Shown piece after piece: positions 6,008 to 6,953 of a stretch of 6,953 nt of DNA (the stretch's first letter is position 1; every line of letters starts with the position of its first letter). The notes beneath the pieces were generated by a model. The model worked only from the letters and a program-made list of their open reading frames with translations, did no database searches and was not told the origin of the DNA. Both the position numbers and the translations under genes were made by a program. Source of the stretch: Actinomycetota bacterium (GTDB taxonomy: Bacteria > Actinomycetota > Thermoleophilia > Gaiellales > Gaiellaceae); NCBI GenBank assembly GCA_013697465.1, contig JACCWU010000212.1, forward strand, positions 1 to 6,953, written 5' to 3'.

Positions 6008-6073
6008 TCGGCTACCATCCTGCAGACGGCGTTCCTCGCCGCTCGCCCACTCAGTCAGGTGGTTCCCCGTCGA

Positions 6074-6849
<776 letters not shown>

Positions 6850-6853
<4 letters not shown>

Positions 6854-6953
6854 GCATCGTTCGCCTTCGGCTCTCGATCGTGGGGAAAACCATGTTTCCC
6901 CCACGTGCCCTCTTCTTTCTGAAGACGTGGGGGGGGGGGGGGGGGGGGGGGGG
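6850..6953 (+). CDS. Start of the gene after sufC (partial; sequence quality doubtful)
   Basis: The ATG at 6850 overlaps the sufC stop as ATGA and the frame is open to the window end. In a suf operon SufB or SufD would be expected here. The visible residues, MSIVRLRLSIVGKTMFPPR and a few more, do not show a recognisable SufB or SufD start, and from 6929 the frame only reads glycine from the G run. The start junction is credible; the sequence after about 6865 may not be genomic. Confidence 0.35.
6898..6933. repeat. Inverted repeat at the window end
   Basis: CCCCCACGT (6898-6906) pairs with ACGTGGGGG (6925-6933), and inside it CTTC (6912-6915) pairs with GAAG (6921-6924). A second pairing, GGGGAAA (6882-6888) with TTTCCCC (6895-6901), overlaps it. 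Because the right arm runs into the homopolymer, this may be an artefact of the sequence end. Confidence 0.3.
6929..6953 (+). other. G homopolymer, probable sequencing artefact
   Basis: Twenty-five consecutive G residues close the window. Two-colour Illumina chemistry calls G when there is no signal, so such runs typically mark read-through past a short insert. A biological G tract of this length in an actinobacterial coding operon would be exceptional. Confidence 0.8.

Larger units (their letters stand above)
5958..6073. promoter_or_regulatory. Divergent intergenic region between tatA and sufC
   Basis: These 116 bases should hold promoters for both directions. On the minus strand, TATCGT (5964-5969) fits TANNNT and sits six bases before the tatA ATG, as expected of a -10 box for a leaderless transcript; the possible -35 (TTTCGG, 5986-5991, 16-base spacing) is poor. 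On the plus strand, TACCAT (6013-6018) could be a -10 for sufC but has no convincing -35. GGAAC at 5997-6001 resembles an ECF-sigma -35, but no matching -10 was found. Confidence 0.4.

Noticed and set aside
5960..6073. Longer form of SufC starting at 5960
   Set aside because: The 38 extra residues have no SufC similarity and would consume the whole divergent promoter region; the ATG at 6074 has an AGGTGG upstream.

Overview
The window is a GC-rich, gene-dense bacterial stretch. Several starts are GTG, junctions are tight, and the cytochrome oxidase subunit III is short and actinobacterial in type. This points to an actinobacterium; a member of the Thermoleophilia (Gaiellales or Solirubrobacterales type) is my best guess from the protein style, but no ribosomal marker is present to settle it. 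The final 25 bases are pure G, so the sequence probably ends at a contig end with a sequencing artefact.

Region 1 (1-2134, plus strand) is respiratory. It holds what may be the tail of an upstream gene (a candidate oxidase subunit I), a soluble protein with two tandem UspA-like domains, the aa3-type oxidase subunit III (ctaE), and a membrane-anchored protein with a third copy of the same UspA-like domain. The first three junctions are overlaps or gaps of 16 nt or less, so this looks like one transcript. The UspA-like proteins that sandwich ctaE are the least explained part of the window.

Region 2 (2164-5957, minus strand) is a compact five-gene set that converges on region 1. In transcription order it encodes TatA, TatC, a zinc amidohydrolase of the nucleoside-deaminase type, a membrane-anchored TPR protein, and a di-haem c-type cytochrome lipoprotein. 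Junctions are 14 nt, a 22-nt overlap, 11 nt and 11 nt. The set mixes protein export with an extracytoplasmic electron carrier that could feed the oxidase of region 1. The TatC lacks two glutamates considered important in the E. coli protein.

Region 3 (5958-6073) is a divergent intergenic region with a candidate leaderless promoter for tatA and a small inverted repeat. Region 4 (6074-6928, plus strand) is sufC, the ATPase of the SUF iron-sulfur assembly system, followed in an ATGA overlap by the first codons of another gene. That reading is soon lost in dubious terminal sequence and the G homopolymer.

The functional theme is aerobic respiration and the maturation of its cofactor-containing proteins: an oxidase subunit, a c-type cytochrome, Tat export and Fe-S assembly. 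No mobile element, CRISPR array, tRNA or rRNA was seen.
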